From contig CANEHP010000151.1 of assembly GCA_947427325.1 (NCBI GenBank), positions 1-5,563 on the forward strand: a DNA stretch of 5,563 nt, given 5' to 3'. The DNA comes from an uncultured Clostridia bacterium. GTDB lineage: Bacteria > Bacillota > Clostridia > Oscillospirales > Ruminococcaceae. The position numbers and the translations under genes were made by a program. Below the pieces are notes generated by a model. It did no database searches, was not told the origin of the DNA, and saw only the letters and a program-made list of their open reading frames with translations. Shown here piece by piece: positions 5,026 to 5,563 of the stretch (the first letter of the stretch is position 1; each line of letters starts with the position of its first letter).

Positions 5026-5502
5026 TTACTCCAGTCTAAACAGAGGCTGGTCGTATTCAACCGACTGTGCGTCGTTAACGTAAATCTCCGCCACCGTGCC
5101 GTCAAATTCGCTGGTGATCTCGTTCATAAGCTTCATGCTCTCTACTATGCAGACCACGCTGCCTTTTTTTACCTTTGAGCCTACCGAAACAAAGGCGGGC
5201 TTTCCGGGAGCTGCCGACGCATAAAATGTGCCTATAATGGGGGATTTAATAACCTTTCCCTTAGGCGCATTGTCCGAAGCGCTCACCGCCCCGCTCTCTG
5301 CCGCATTTTCGGCGGCGGGATTTGCCCCGTTTGCTGCGGACAAAAACGCAGGTATGCCCATTGAAGCCGCAGGGGGCATGGGCGGTCTTTTGGAAAGCTT
5401 AATGCGGAACTCGTCGGTTTCCACCTCGATCTCGTCCAGCTCAGCATTGTTGATCTGCTGACTCAGCGCTTCCACAGTTTCAAGAAGTTCTTTTTTGTTC
5501 AT
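5026..5502 (-). CDS. accB: Biotin carboxyl carrier protein of acetyl-CoA carboxylase
   Basis: Swinging-arm subunit that carries biotin between AccC and the AccA/AccD carboxyltransferase. It has 158 residues, typical of BCCP. The N-terminal part (1-38, charged, ending FRIKLSK) is the AccC-contacting region. A flexible Ala/Pro-rich linker runs from about 39 to 82. The C-terminal biotinyl domain begins KSPIIGTFYASAAPG (86-100), the thumb loop characteristic of AccB rather than of other biotin carriers. The biotinylation motif is ESMKLMNE (121-128), with the modified lysine at 124. Ser122 replaces the more common Ala in EAMKM-type motifs, which is tolerated in this family. The ATG at 5502 has AAAGGAA about 10 bases upstream. 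It is the first complete gene of the cluster in the window. The 404-bp gap to fabZ is unusually long. Confidence 0.97.
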   Translation of the reverse strand: MNKKELLETVEALSQQINNAELDEIEVETDEFRIKLSKRPPMPPAASMGIPAFLSAANGANPAAENAAESGAVSASDNAPKGKVIKSPIIGTFYASAAPGKPAFVSVGSKVKKGSVVCIVESMKLMNEITSEFDGTVAEIYVNDAQSVEYDQPLFRLE

Positions 5503-5563
5503 AAATCGTTGTTCCTTTCAGCAAAGTTCATACCGAAATATCTTTGAACCTGTCCGCATAGGA
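5503..5563 (-). other. Region upstream of accB
   Basis: Contains the accB ribosome binding site AAAGGAA (5512-5518). All three minus-strand frames are open from the window edge: one stops at 5528, one at 5518, and one ends in a TGA overlapping the accB ATG (ATGA arrangement, suggesting translational coupling if real). None of these short tails matches a fab gene C-terminus that I recognise, so I assign no upstream gene. Confidence 0.35.

Noticed and set aside
1..5563. CRISPR array, tRNA, rRNA, transposase or phage genes
   Set aside because: No regularly spaced direct repeats, no tRNA-like fold with the proper conserved bases and no recombinase or phage protein were seen on either strand.

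Overview
The window holds one fatty-acid-synthesis gene cluster, read entirely from the minus strand. In transcription order it is accB (biotin carboxyl carrier protein), fabZ (3-hydroxyacyl-ACP dehydratase), accC (biotin carboxylase), accD and accA (the two carboxyltransferase subunits), and acpP (acyl carrier protein). All six genes are complete, with family signature residues in place. The accB-fabZ-accC-accD-accA order is the tail of the fab/acc cluster common in Clostridia. The short AccA without the N-terminal extension of the Escherichia coli protein, the C4 zinc-ribbon AccD and the purine-rich ribosome binding sites all point to a low-to-medium GC Firmicute, probably a Ruminococcus/Oscillospirales-type gut clostridium. 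The family-level placement is an impression, not a computed result.

Layout from right to left (5' to 3' of the transcript): 5503-5563 is a short leader or the end of an unseen upstream gene; accB 5502-5026; a 404-bp spacer full of inverted repeats; fabZ 4621-4193; a 117-bp spacer with a GC-rich hairpin; accC 4075-2723; a 49-bp spacer; accD 2673-1792 with a TTG start; a 236-bp spacer with inverted repeats; accA 1555-752; a 235-bp spacer; acpP 516-286; then a convincing intrinsic terminator at 247-221 that probably ends the transcript. Positions 1-220 beyond it contain no convincing gene but are dense in palindromes and short repeats.

How the genes work together: AccC carboxylates the biotin carried on AccB, and the AccA/AccD carboxyltransferase moves that carboxyl group to acetyl-CoA to give malonyl-CoA. 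The malonyl group is loaded onto AcpP by FabD, which is not in the window. FabZ removes water from the beta-hydroxyacyl-AcpP intermediate in each elongation cycle. The window therefore supplies the whole committed step, the carrier protein and one elongation enzyme. FabH, FabD, FabG, FabF and an enoyl reductase are absent and may lie upstream of accB.

The coding content is ordinary core metabolism and I found no new gene system. What deserves a second look lies between the genes: long spacers where related operons are usually tight, carrying perfect inverted repeats, reused short motifs and reading frames open on both strands. These look like dispersed intergenic repeat elements inserted into a housekeeping operon. 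That reading needs a genome-wide copy search I could not run.
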